A stretch of 64,000 bases of DNA, taken from positions 124,001-188,000 of the forward strand of contig NZ_JAPQNS010000008.1 of NCBI RefSeq assembly GCF_028867935.1, given 5' to 3'. The position numbers and the translations under genes were made by a program. The notes under the pieces were generated by a model, which was not told the origin of the DNA, searched no databases, and saw nothing but the letters and a program-made list of their open reading frames with translations. This document shows, piece by piece, positions 45,854 to 53,844 of this stretch; the stretch's first letter is position 1, and each line of letters starts with the position of its first letter. This DNA comes from Flavobacterium sp. SUN052 (GTDB lineage: Bacteria > Bacteroidota > Bacteroidia > Flavobacteriales > Flavobacteriaceae).

Positions 45854-47389
45854 TTAGTTGAGTTCCAGAACCACTACTGAGAACGGCGGAATGGTTACAG
45901 TAAGATCGTCAGAAGCGCGCTTGAATCCGGTAAAGGAAGTCGGAGTTACGTTGTTCGGCTTATCGAATGTGTTGTGCTCCTGCACCGTTTTAGCTGTCAG
46001 AATGCGGCCATTGATGGTGCTGGCAGTCAGCCCTTTCAGGTTTACCGCTACTTCGTTGGCTTTCTTGGCATCGATGTTCACCAGCGAGATATGCACTTTG
46101 CCCTGCTTGTCTTTCGAGGCCGACACCGACACGGCAGGCAGTTTCTCATTGCCCACTTTGTAATCTTCCGTTTTGATGTCGATGGGTAACATGGTTGCAT
46201 CATGGTGTACAGTGTACATTTCCATCACGTGATACGTTGGGGTCAGCACCAGTTTGTTGCCTTCGGTCAGAATCACGGCCTGCAATACGTTGATCGCCTG
46301 AGCCAGATTCGCCAGTTTTACCCGGTCACAGTGGTTGTTGAAAATGTTGAGCGTTGTACCGGCAATCATGGCGTCGCGCATGGTGTTTTGCTGAAACAGA
46401 AACGCACTGTTGGTACCAGGCTCCACCTCGTACCAGCCACCCCATTCGTCCACCAATAGCGCTACTTTTTTCTTTGGATCGTACTTGTCCATAATGGCCG
46501 AGTGCTTTGTCACCAATTCTTCCATTAACAGGGCCTGCTTCATGGTCTTGAAGTACGTCTCTTCGTCGAAGGTTGTCGACGGGCCTTTGGCTTTCCAGTC
46601 GATAACCGAATAATGGTGCAGAGCCACCGCATCGAGCAGCGAATGAGGAATATTTTTCATGAGCGTTTCGGTCCAGTTGTAGTCAGCGTCGCTGGCTCCT
46701 GAAGCAATGCGAAACAAGCTATAGTTGGGGCTACCGTTGCTCATGAAGGTGGCAAATTGCCGATACAAATTAGCGTAGTAATCGGCGGTCATGTTGCCCC
46801 CACATCCCCAGGCCTCGTTGCCGATACCCCAGTATTTCACATTCCAGGGCTTGGCCCGGCCGTTTTGCTGGCGTAGTTCGGGCATGGGGCTGCTGCCATT
46901 CGGGTGGGTGGTGTATTTGATCCAATCGCCCAGTTCCTGCGGAGATCCGCTGCCCACATTACCCGACAGATACGGCTCGGTTCCCAGCAGTTCGCACATA
47001 TTCAGGAATTCGTTGGTACCGAAGCTGTTGTCTTCACGCACGTTACCCCACCAGATGTTGAGCATCGACGGGCGTGTCTTTTTCGGACCAACGCCATCGC
47101 GCCAGTGGTAGGTGTCGGCAAAGCAGCCGCCCGGCCAGCGCAGGTTCGGAATTTTTAGTTTTTTGAGGGCCTGTACCACGTCTGTGCGAACACCGTTGAT
47201 GTTCGGAATGGTTTTGTTGCCTTCGCCCACATAAAACCCGCCGTAAATACAACGCCCCAGGTGTTCGGCAAAGTGGCCGTAAATATGGCGGCTGATGGTG
47301 TCTTTACCGGCCGGATTGATGGTCACCCGGTTCTGGGCAAAGGTGGCCGAAGCTATCAGCAGGAGAAACGCAATTGGTAAAAACTTCAT
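45854..47389 (-). CDS. GH51 alpha-L-arabinofuranosidase
   Basis: The 511-aa product has a signal peptide ending TFAQ. The GH51 barrel shows the IYGHFAEHLGRCIYGGFYVG start, acid/base Glu192 in WGIGNEAWGCGGNM and nucleophile Glu315 in ALLVDEWGGWYEVE, followed by a C-terminal beta-sandwich. It removes arabinofuranosyl side chains from arabinoxylan or arabinan. It is separated from the upstream GH43 gene by a hairpin but is read the same way. Confidence 0.96.
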   Translation of the reverse strand: MKFLPIAFLLLIASATFAQNRVTINPAGKDTISRHIYGHFAEHLGRCIYGGFYVGEGNKTIPNINGVRTDVVQALKKLKIPNLRWPGGCFADTYHWRDGVGPKKTRPSMLNIWWGNVREDNSFGTNEFLNMCELLGTEPYLSGNVGSGSPQELGDWIKYTTHPNGSSPMPELRQQNGRAKPWNVKYWGIGNEAWGCGGNMTADYYANLYRQFATFMSNGSPNYSLFRIASGASDADYNWTETLMKNIPHSLLDAVALHHYSVIDWKAKGPSTTFDEETYFKTMKQALLMEELVTKHSAIMDKYDPKKKVALLVDEWGGWYEVEPGTNSAFLFQQNTMRDAMIAGTTLNIFNNHCDRVKLANLAQAINVLQAVILTEGNKLVLTPTYHVMEMYTVHHDATMLPIDIKTEDYKVGNEKLPAVSVSASKDKQGKVHISLVNIDAKKANEVAVNLKGLTASTINGRILTAKTVQEHNTFDKPNNVTPTSFTGFKRASDDLTVTIPPFSVVVLELN

Positions 47390-47414
47390 AGTTAAGATTG
47401 GTTTGGGATTGTAG

Positions 47415-47450
47415 CACTGGCCTGGAACGGGCTGGCGTTCCAGACCAGTG
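47415..47450 (-). terminator. Hairpin between GH43 and GH51 genes
   Basis: Arms CACTGG-CTGGAACG and CGTTCCAG-CCAGTG with one unpaired base on each side form a strong stem 8 bases after the GH43 stop. No T-run follows, so it may stabilise or partly end the transcript rather than stop it. Confidence 0.5.
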
Positions 47451-47457
47451 TTACTAA

Positions 47458-48501
47458 TTACTTATAAGCCTCTATGGTCTTGATCGTACCGTCGGCGTTG
47501 TAGGTCAGTTCGGTTACTTTAACGTTGCGCAGGTGCGTTTTACCCGAAAGCTGCACATCATGGTAAAACAGGTACCATTTCCCTTCGATGGGAACAATCG
47601 AGTGGTGATTGGTCCAGCCCTGAACGGGTTTCAGCACAATACCTTTGTACGTAAATGGGCCGTATGGGCTGTTACCAATAGCGTAGCAGATGTTATGCGT
47701 GTCGCCGGTCGAGTACGAGAAATAATACTTTCCGTTGTACTTGTGGATCCAGGCAGCTTCGAAAAAGCGTTTGTCGTTGTTTTTTTCCAGGAACGGCTTC
47801 CCTTTTTCATCCACAAGTTTAATCTCCTTCACATCCTCAGCGAAGCTTTTCATATCGGCGCTGAGCCGGGCAACGCGGGGCAAAATAGCCGCTTCGTCAG
47901 GTTTTTTCAGCGCGCCTTTAGCGTTGTACTTATTGTTATCCCACCGCTGTAGCTGGCCACCCCAGATACCCCCAAAATAGAGGTACGCCTTGCCGTCGGT
48001 ATCCTGAAAAACGGTTGGGTCAATGCTGTAGCTGCCTTTGATTGGGGTTGCTTCGGGTTTGAACGGCCCGGTTGGTTTTTTGCTCGTGGCTACCCCAATT
48101 CGGAACACATCCTGTTTGTCTTTCACGGGGAAATACAGGTAATACGTACCATTTTTGTAGGTCGCGTCGGGAGCCCATAATTGCCGCCCGGCCCAGGGAA
48201 TGTCCTTAATATTGAGCGCCACGCCGTTGTCGGTCACTTTGCCGCCAATTTTATCCATTGACAGAATGTGATAGTCCTTCATGGCAAAGTGGCCACCTTC
48301 ATCATCTTCTTTGATAGCGGCATCGATGTCGTGCGAGGGGTAAATGTATATCTTACCGTTGAACACGTGCGCCGATGGGTCAGCTGTATAAATATTCGAC
48401 ACGAGTGGTTGCGAGATGGGCTTTTTGCCAGACTGACTGAAAGCCGACAACGAACAGCCCAGCAAGGCCGTTAAAACAAGGGATGTTTGATTAAGATGCA
48501 T
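47458..48501 (-). CDS. GH43 beta-xylosidase/arabinosidase
   Basis: The 347-aa product has a signal peptide ending AFSQ and the three GH43 acidic residues: base Asp41 in YTADPSAHVFNGK, Asp161 in SIDPTVFQD and acid Glu248 in FFEAAWIHKYNGKYYFSYS. The single-domain propeller is close to enzymes that release xylose or arabinose from short xylan oligosaccharides. Its place between GH67 and GH51 supports a xylan role. It begins 19 bases after the thioesterase stop. Confidence 0.94.
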   Translation of the reverse strand: MHLNQTSLVLTALLGCSLSAFSQSGKKPISQPLVSNIYTADPSAHVFNGKIYIYPSHDIDAAIKEDDEGGHFAMKDYHILSMDKIGGKVTDNGVALNIKDIPWAGRQLWAPDATYKNGTYYLYFPVKDKQDVFRIGVATSKKPTGPFKPEATPIKGSYSIDPTVFQDTDGKAYLYFGGIWGGQLQRWDNNKYNAKGALKKPDEAAILPRVARLSADMKSFAEDVKEIKLVDEKGKPFLEKNNDKRFFEAAWIHKYNGKYYFSYSTGDTHNICYAIGNSPYGPFTYKGIVLKPVQGWTNHHSIVPIEGKWYLFYHDVQLSGKTHLRNVKVTELTYNADGTIKTIEAYK

Positions 48502-48520
48502 AGAAATAAAAGTAAAACGT

Positions 48521-48991
48521 TTATACCCCGCCGTTGGGCTGGGTTAGTGGTTGGGATTGTTCCTGTATAATAGTTTGTAATAGTGTTCTTAATTCGCTGG
48601 AAAGTGGTGCTGGCCGTCGCGTGTGCCGGTTTACATACACGTGCACAAACTGGCCCTGGGCCGAAGCAGTTAATTCCTCATTTTTGAATATTCCTACTTC
48701 ATAGCGCACGCTGGAATTGCCCAGTTTGCTAACGGCAAGCCCCGCCACTACTGTATCCGGAAACGTGATAGAGTTCAAATACGTACACTGCGTTTCAACA
48801 ACCAGACCAATGGTTCCGCTCGTCTGGATGTCGAGCGCCCCGTTGGCAACCAGAAACTGATTCACAACGGTATCGAACCAGCTGTAATATACCACATTGT
48901 TCACGTGGCCATACACATCGTTGTCCATCCAGCGGGTGGTGATCGTCAGAAAATACCGGAAAGCAGTCCGGTCTTTTGGGGTTGCCCGCAT
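48521..48991 (-). CDS. Acyl-CoA thioesterase of the hotdog fold (YbgC/4HBT-like)
   Basis: The 156-aa product from ATG 48991 (MRATPKDRTAFRYFL) is a cytoplasmic hotdog-fold protein: WMDNDVYGHVNNVVYYSWFDTVVNQFL matches the YbgC/4HBT active-site helix. The frame continues upstream to 49090 into the GH67 gene, but starting there would overlap it. The ATG lies 7 bases after the GH67 stop. Its presence inside a xylan cluster is unexpected; it may serve ester or acyl metabolism released with side chains, or be a passenger. Confidence 0.85.
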   Translation of the reverse strand: MRATPKDRTAFRYFLTITTRWMDNDVYGHVNNVVYYSWFDTVVNQFLVANGALDIQTSGTIGLVVETQCTYLNSITFPDTVVAGLAVSKLGNSSVRYEVGIFKNEELTASAQGQFVHVYVNRHTRRPAPLSSELRTLLQTIIQEQSQPLTQPNGGV

Positions 48992-48998
48992 CGCCAGT

Positions 48999-51119
48999 TT
49001 ATCGGAGTAAGTACGTATTAACGGATCGCTTGATAGCTTCCAGCGTATGCTCCGGCTGTTTGTAGGGAGCCGGAACGGGTTGTTTGGCAAACGACTGGAG
49101 ATAAAGCACCCAGGCGTCTCTCCACCAGATGGCTTCGCGCTGCTGCGTGGCTAACCGACCCGCTACATCATCAAACACATACGGATCAACAGCGGGTTTT
49201 ACCGATGCCCATTCCTGCTGCATCCAGCGCACTGAATCGGCTCCGGTGTAGAAACGGGTACAGAGTTCGTTCCAAAGTGTTTTGCCTGATGATAGCTTTT
49301 TGTCCCACGCTACATGGTGAAACCAGAGCAGATAAGGCAGCGGGCAGGTTTCGGGATTCTCCCACTGCTGACGTACTTCCGGGCGATATTGAGCCAGTGC
49401 ATTGCTGCCTTTTGGCGTCCGGTCGAAACCCAGACCCAGTGAATCGGCGCGATGGTAATACACCGCTGTCCAGTCGGGGCGCGGACTACGATTTTGCCAG
49501 GGTTCCGGAGCAAAGTGTACTCCTGCCCACGGACGCGACAAACCCAGTGGGGTGTTATAATCGACGTAAATATCCCGCGACTTCATCATCAGGTTTGTAA
49601 TGCGTTTTACGGCCTGTGGTTCGTGCGTCAGGGTCATCTGCACCCATTCGTTGGCAATGGCTTCTGATGACAGGGTATGATCCCAGGCCAGCCTTCCGAA
49701 GGCGTACCAGTTAGCCTGCGCCATGGGGTGTCCCGTCCAGTTTCGGGCCGAACCGGCGTTGGCAACACCTGCCATAGCTGTTCTTGTATAACCGTGCAGG
49801 CTACCATCGATCACCTTGGCCACGGTAGAGCCTTTACCGTTAACGTAGGTATCGGCATCCAGACATTCTTTAAAAAGAGGGGCTTCGTACACCATATGCG
49901 TAGCAAAGCCGAGGTATTCCTGGGTGATCTGAAACTCCATACCCAGCGGTGTTTTGGGCATATTGCCGAACAGGGGCGAGAATGGTTCCCGTGGCTGGAA
50001 GTCGATAGGGCCATTTTTTACCTGCACAATTACTTTCGGATTAAACTGCCCGTCGAGGGGGGTAAACTCTTCATGGGCGGCTTTGAAGCGGTCCCCGTTG
50101 GGGTCGGCTTTGTACACGAAAGCGCGCCAGATTATCACCCCGTCGTAGGGTTTCATGGCTTCGGCCAGCATATTAGCACCATCGGCGTGGGTGCGGTTGT
50201 AATCCTGCGGACCGGGTTCGCCTTCTGAGTTCGCTTTAACCAGTAACCCACCAAAGTCGGGGATGATTTTGTAAATCTCGCTCACTTTATCAGCCCACCA
50301 TTTGCGTACCTGCGGGTCGAGCGGATCTGCTGTTTTGAGGTCGCCAAGCGCTCTGGGAGCCGCCCAGTATACCGACAAATAGACACGAATCCCGTAGGGC
50401 CGGAACTCCTTGGCCAGGGCTGCCACTTTCTGTAGGTATTCGGCAGTCATGAATCGGGCGCTGGCATTCACATTGTTGACCACTACGCCGTTAATCCCCA
50501 AGGACGCATTGGCGCGGGCATAATCGTGGTAGCGGGGGTCGACGCGTTCGGGGAGTTCGTACCATTTCCAGAGCGACTGGCCCGCATAGCCCCGTTCAAC
50601 GGAACCGTCGACATTGTCCCAGTGGTTGAGCATTCGGTGTTGCACTTTGGGGTTGCTCGTTACCGCAATACGCTCTAAAGACTGGCCAGTCTGCATGTGC
50701 CGAAGCAGGGCAAATGCGCCGTATAGCACACCCGCATCGGTTTTGCCTGTGATCACTACGTTACCCCCCCGAACCGTGATCTGATACCCTTCCACATTGA
50801 GGGCCTGACCATCTGCGTTAGGGGCTGCGGTCACAGTCAACACAATGCCGCCCGTCAAACTGCCTGCTGTACTAACAATGGGCACCTGTTTTCCCAGTAA
50901 GCCCTGCAAACCCGTGTGTAACTCGTTGGCGGCCGACTTCAGAATGGGTGTCGACCCGTTGACGGCAATAAAATTGGAAGATCGGGTATAAGCTACTCGT
51001 TTGGCAGCGTCGGTAAGGAGGTCGTATTTAAGCCATAAGCGGTACCCATCATCGCCAACAGGCGGCACCGCAACGGCAAGGTTACTGAGTAGTAAAAGGC
51101 AAGCAAGTAATCGCTTCAT
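48999..51119 (-). CDS. aguA: GH67 alpha-glucuronidase
   Basis: The 706-aa product has a signal peptide (about 1-19) and the full GH67 layout: an N-terminal beta domain (about 30-150), a TIM barrel (about 160-490) and a helical C-terminus. Acid Glu299 in ANSEGEPGP, and Asp373 and Glu401 in PIDFQPREP and ITQEYLG, match the catalytic trio of the family. It removes 4-O-methyl-glucuronic acid from the non-reducing end of xylo-oligosaccharides. It is the first gene of the xylan cluster, with a long leader upstream. Confidence 0.96.
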   Translation of the reverse strand: MKRLLACLLLLSNLAVAVPPVGDDGYRLWLKYDLLTDAAKRVAYTRSSNFIAVNGSTPILKSAANELHTGLQGLLGKQVPIVSTAGSLTGGIVLTVTAAPNADGQALNVEGYQITVRGGNVVITGKTDAGVLYGAFALLRHMQTGQSLERIAVTSNPKVQHRMLNHWDNVDGSVERGYAGQSLWKWYELPERVDPRYHDYARANASLGINGVVVNNVNASARFMTAEYLQKVAALAKEFRPYGIRVYLSVYWAAPRALGDLKTADPLDPQVRKWWADKVSEIYKIIPDFGGLLVKANSEGEPGPQDYNRTHADGANMLAEAMKPYDGVIIWRAFVYKADPNGDRFKAAHEEFTPLDGQFNPKVIVQVKNGPIDFQPREPFSPLFGNMPKTPLGMEFQITQEYLGFATHMVYEAPLFKECLDADTYVNGKGSTVAKVIDGSLHGYTRTAMAGVANAGSARNWTGHPMAQANWYAFGRLAWDHTLSSEAIANEWVQMTLTHEPQAVKRITNLMMKSRDIYVDYNTPLGLSRPWAGVHFAPEPWQNRSPRPDWTAVYYHRADSLGLGFDRTPKGSNALAQYRPEVRQQWENPETCPLPYLLWFHHVAWDKKLSSGKTLWNELCTRFYTGADSVRWMQQEWASVKPAVDPYVFDDVAGRLATQQREAIWWRDAWVLYLQSFAKQPVPAPYKQPEHTLEAIKRSVNTYLLR

Positions 51120-51250
51120 CAGATTCTAGTAGTTCAGTTAATCGGTTCACATTTCGGCTAAAACTGGCGCGAAGCGCTCCCAATGAGGAAGCAGATAGAC
51201 CTTCATTTTTTACCGGTTTCTGTTTGTTTTTACCCGCTTTTTTGCTCTGT

Positions 51251-51282
51251 AAAAAAACAAGGCTCCCGCCAACTGGCGGGAG
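51251..51282 (-). terminator. Intrinsic terminator in the leader of the GH67 operon
   Basis: On the minus strand the stem CTCCCGCCA/TGGCGGGAG (51274-51282 with 51263-51271) is followed by CCTTG and a T7 run (51251-51257). No minus-strand gene lies before it, yet it points towards the GH67 start 132 bases further on. It may be an attenuator or end a small RNA. Confidence 0.65.
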
Positions 51283-51293
51283 ACTGTTTAACT

Positions 51294-51323
51294 CAAACCT
51301 ATTTTAATTATCTCAATACTCAA
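51294..51323 (-). promoter_or_regulatory. Bacteroidota promoter for the xylan operon leader
   Basis: On the minus strand TAGGTTTG (51301-51294) matches the TAnnTTTG -7 box, with TTG (51323-51321) 19 bases upstream as a -33 box. Transcription would run through the terminator at 51282-51251 into the GH67 gene. Confidence 0.45.
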
Positions 51324-51554
51324 TTTGTAACGCGTCTGCTATGTCCATTTCACTCCATACTTCTTTCACAAGACCCTTCCACCGGAGACCAAGTCAACAT
51401 TGATTGACAGTACTGACTTACTTGTTGAAGGAAAAAGATCATGCTATTGGTGGACTGATAAAAGGAAGCGGTATACGCTCAAAAAAACAGTAGCGCGGAT
51501 ACTGTACAGACGAAGTGCAAAGTTTTTATGAAAAAATCAAATTAGCAACCGATT

Positions 51555-51571
51555 GCAATTATTTTAATTGC
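51555..51571. promoter_or_regulatory. Palindrome GCAATT-N5-AATTGC
   Basis: Perfect 6-bp arms GCAATT (51555-51560) and AATTGC (51566-51571) in the shared control region. Possible operator for the divergent LacI regulator; not proven. Confidence 0.35.
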
Positions 51572-51737
51572 CTTTTTCGCAATTTGGCATCAGTTAGATT
51601 CAGTTTACTACTTTCTTCTACAAGAGGCTCTATCAAATAGCTCGTTATTCGCTACAGTTACTACTCAATCAGCAGCGTTTAGCTTCACTCAACCATTTAT
51701 TGTACCTTTATTTCGTATTCCAACTCCCGAAATCGCT

Positions 51738-51753
51738 ATGCAATCAGTTGCAT
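51738..51753. promoter_or_regulatory. Palindrome ATGCAA-TCAG-TTGCAT, candidate LacI operator
   Basis: Perfect arms ATGCAA and TTGCAT around TCAG, 50 bases before the lacI-type start and just downstream of a promoter-like TACCTTTA (51703-51710). Position and symmetry fit autorepression by a LacI-family protein. A half copy GCAATCAG follows at 51764. Confidence 0.5.
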
Positions 51754-51803
51754 TGTTTGGTACGCAATCAGCTCTCAGAGAATAACGGGCGAAGGCTTAG
51801 TCC

Positions 51804-52832
51804 ATGAAAAAAGAAGTCACGATTTACGACATTGCAAAGCGATTGAATTACTCACCAGCCACGATCAGTCGGGCTTTAAGTGATCATCCGGCAATCAGAC
51901 CAGACACCAAAGTCATTATTGCATCAATGGCTCAGGAGATGGGCTATCGCTCCAACACCTTCGCCAGTAATCTTCGTCGTCAGCGTACCAACACCATCGG
52001 CGTTATTGTACCCCGGCTCAACAGTAACTTCATGTCGTCTGCATTGGCTGGTATGGAAAAAGTGGCTAATGAGACTGGCTACAACCTGATCATCAGCCAG
52101 TCGTTAGAGTCAGTAACGAAGGAGAAAGCCAATGCCAAAACCATGTACGATAGCCGAGTGGATGGACTGTTGGTTTCGGTAGCCTACGATACTGATGGCA
52201 TCGACCATTTTAATTCGTTCATCAACAAAGGAATTCCGTTGCTCTTTTTTGACCGGGTTCTTCCCCACGATCACTGCACCAGTATTGTCATCGACAATGT
52301 AAAGGCGGGTTATGAGGCCACGGCTCACCTGATTCAACAAGGCTGTCGGCGTATTATGCACGTAACGGGCAACCTGAAACGTAACGTGTATGCCGATCGG
52401 CTGCAAGGATACCAGCAGGCGCTTCGTGAGCAGGGTCTTCCCGTTAATGATGACCTGATCCTGGTTACTGATCTGAGCCAGGAAGCGGGTGTTGAAGCCG
52501 TTCGGCAGATGCAGCGCCTGAAAACCATGCCCAATGGACTGTTCGTAACCAATGATTTTTGTGCTGTTACCTGCATGAGTTTATTGAAGCAGGCCGGGTT
52601 TTCAATTCCGCAGGATATTGCTGTCGTCGGGTTCAATGACGACCCTGTTTCGCAGGTTGTGACGCCCGATTTAACCACCGTTCATTACCCCGGCCGTGAG
52701 ATGGGCGAAATTGCAGCTCAAAGCCTAATCAACCACCTTAACGGGTTAATGGACATTCAATCAACCAATACTATCATCTTACGCTCTGACTTAATCATCA
52801 GACATTCATCACAGAAATTGGTGGAGCCGTAA
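51804..52832 (+). CDS. LacI-family transcriptional regulator
   Basis: The 342-aa product has the N-terminal LacI headpiece (VTIYDIAKRLNYSPATISRAL, with the hinge helix SNLRRQRTN) and a periplasmic-binding-like sugar-sensing domain. The end has DIAVVGFNDDPVSQVVTPDLTTV, a family signature. It is transcribed away from the xylan operon and most likely senses a xylan breakdown sugar to control it and itself. The ligand is not determined. Confidence 0.95.
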   Translation: MKKEVTIYDIAKRLNYSPATISRALSDHPAIRPDTKVIIASMAQEMGYRSNTFASNLRRQRTNTIGVIVPRLNSNFMSSALAGMEKVANETGYNLIISQSLESVTKEKANAKTMYDSRVDGLLVSVAYDTDGIDHFNSFINKGIPLLFFDRVLPHDHCTSIVIDNVKAGYEATAHLIQQGCRRIMHVTGNLKRNVYADRLQGYQQALREQGLPVNDDLILVTDLSQEAGVEAVRQMQRLKTMPNGLFVTNDFCAVTCMSLLKQAGFSIPQDIAVVGFNDDPVSQVVTPDLTTVHYPGREMGEIAAQSLINHLNGLMDIQSTNTIILRSDLIIRHSSQKLVEP

Positions 52833-53164
52833 AGAGTTACCTAGAAAACTAGTAGATACCCCAAAGTATATCTAGGGACTACCCTATCACGTTGTCACTC
52901 ACGCCTAAAATCTGCGCTAGGGTATTCCCTAAGTTTTCACAAAATCGGGTTTTCACTATTCTTTTATCGTATCCTTTAGTCCTAATTTTGCTAAACAAAG
53001 TTCTATTTGAACGGTATATTTCACCTTAATAGAATCGATTTGTCAATTGTCCAGTACGTTTCTGATTTAGCTAGTTTATTTCTGTTAATCGTGCCTCTCC
53101 ATGGCACATTATAGCTACCAAATTTCGTTTAAAGAATACTGGTTTATACCATAAAACACCAAAA
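52833..53164. other. Non-coding gap before the response regulator
   Basis: 332 AT-rich bases with no gene. A loose inverted pair CTAGGGACTACCCTA (52871) and CTAGGGTATTCCCTAA (52917) is present; a promoter for the two-component genes is expected here but no clear box was seen. Confidence 0.4.
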
Positions 53165-53812
53165 ATGATACGAGTCCTAATTGCGGATGATCATAATGTT
53201 TTTGTTGAAGGCATCGAATCCCTCATTTCAGGATCATCTGACATTGAAGTGGCTCAGCGTTGTTACAACGTTTCATCTGTTGTAGAATCATTGGCAGAAA
53301 CACCTATTGATGTTGTTTTGTTGGACATTTCTTTCCCCCAAATCGACGATGGTCTGAGTCTTTGTGAACAGATTTCGCACAACCATCCAACCACAAAAGT
53401 GATTGCACTCACCATGCACGATGATGCCAGTCTGATTAAACGCATGGTGAAAAAGGGAGCGAAAGGATACCTGTTAAAAAACACCACCAAAAACGAACTG
53501 TTGCAGGCCATTCAGACCGTACACCGGGAGAAACAATACTTTAATGAAGCCATCACGCATATTCTGCTGAACGACGAACCAAGGAGTAGAAAAGCAATGG
53601 CCGGGGCCGGGTTGAGGCCAAATCTGACTCCTCGCGAAACGGAAGTCCTCACGCTGATTGCTCAGGGCCTTACCACCCAGCAAATGGCAAACCAACTGTT
53701 TGTCAGCGCCAAGGCGGTTGAGTTTCATCGTAGTAGCTTGTTAATGAAATTTGGAGTGCCCAATACTGCTTTGTTGATCAAGACCGCGATGGAAATGCAA
53801 TGCATCGACTAA
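53165..53812 (+). CDS. NarL/FixJ-family response regulator
   Basis: The 215-aa product has a receiver domain (ADDH at 7-10; phosphoacceptor Asp54 in VVLLDISFP; conserved Lys in RMVKKGAKGYLLKN) and a LuxR-type HTH (LTPRETEVLTLIAQGLTTQQMANQLFVSAKAVEFHRSSLLMKFG). It is phosphorylated by the histidine kinase encoded 32 bases downstream. Placement just before the mannan-type locus suggests it controls that locus, which is an inference. Confidence 0.95.
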   Translation: MIRVLIADDHNVFVEGIESLISGSSDIEVAQRCYNVSSVVESLAETPIDVVLLDISFPQIDDGLSLCEQISHNHPTTKVIALTMHDDASLIKRMVKKGAKGYLLKNTTKNELLQAIQTVHREKQYFNEAITHILLNDEPRSRKAMAGAGLRPNLTPRETEVLTLIAQGLTTQQMANQLFVSAKAVEFHRSSLLMKFGVPNTALLIKTAMEMQCID

Positions 53813-53844
53813 GCCCCCTGTACCGCTGCACGCTCTGTAATTCT

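Larger units (their letters stand above)
51120..51803. other. Non-coding control region between the xylan operon and lacI-type gene
   Basis: 684 bases with no credible gene. It holds, from left, the 5' leader of the GH67 operon with an intrinsic terminator and promoter-like boxes, then two palindromes that may be operators (listed separately). Confidence 0.7.

Noticed and set aside
51183..51407. A 74-codon plus-strand frame in the xylan control region.
   Set aside because: It crosses the intrinsic terminator and promoter boxes and shows no family features.
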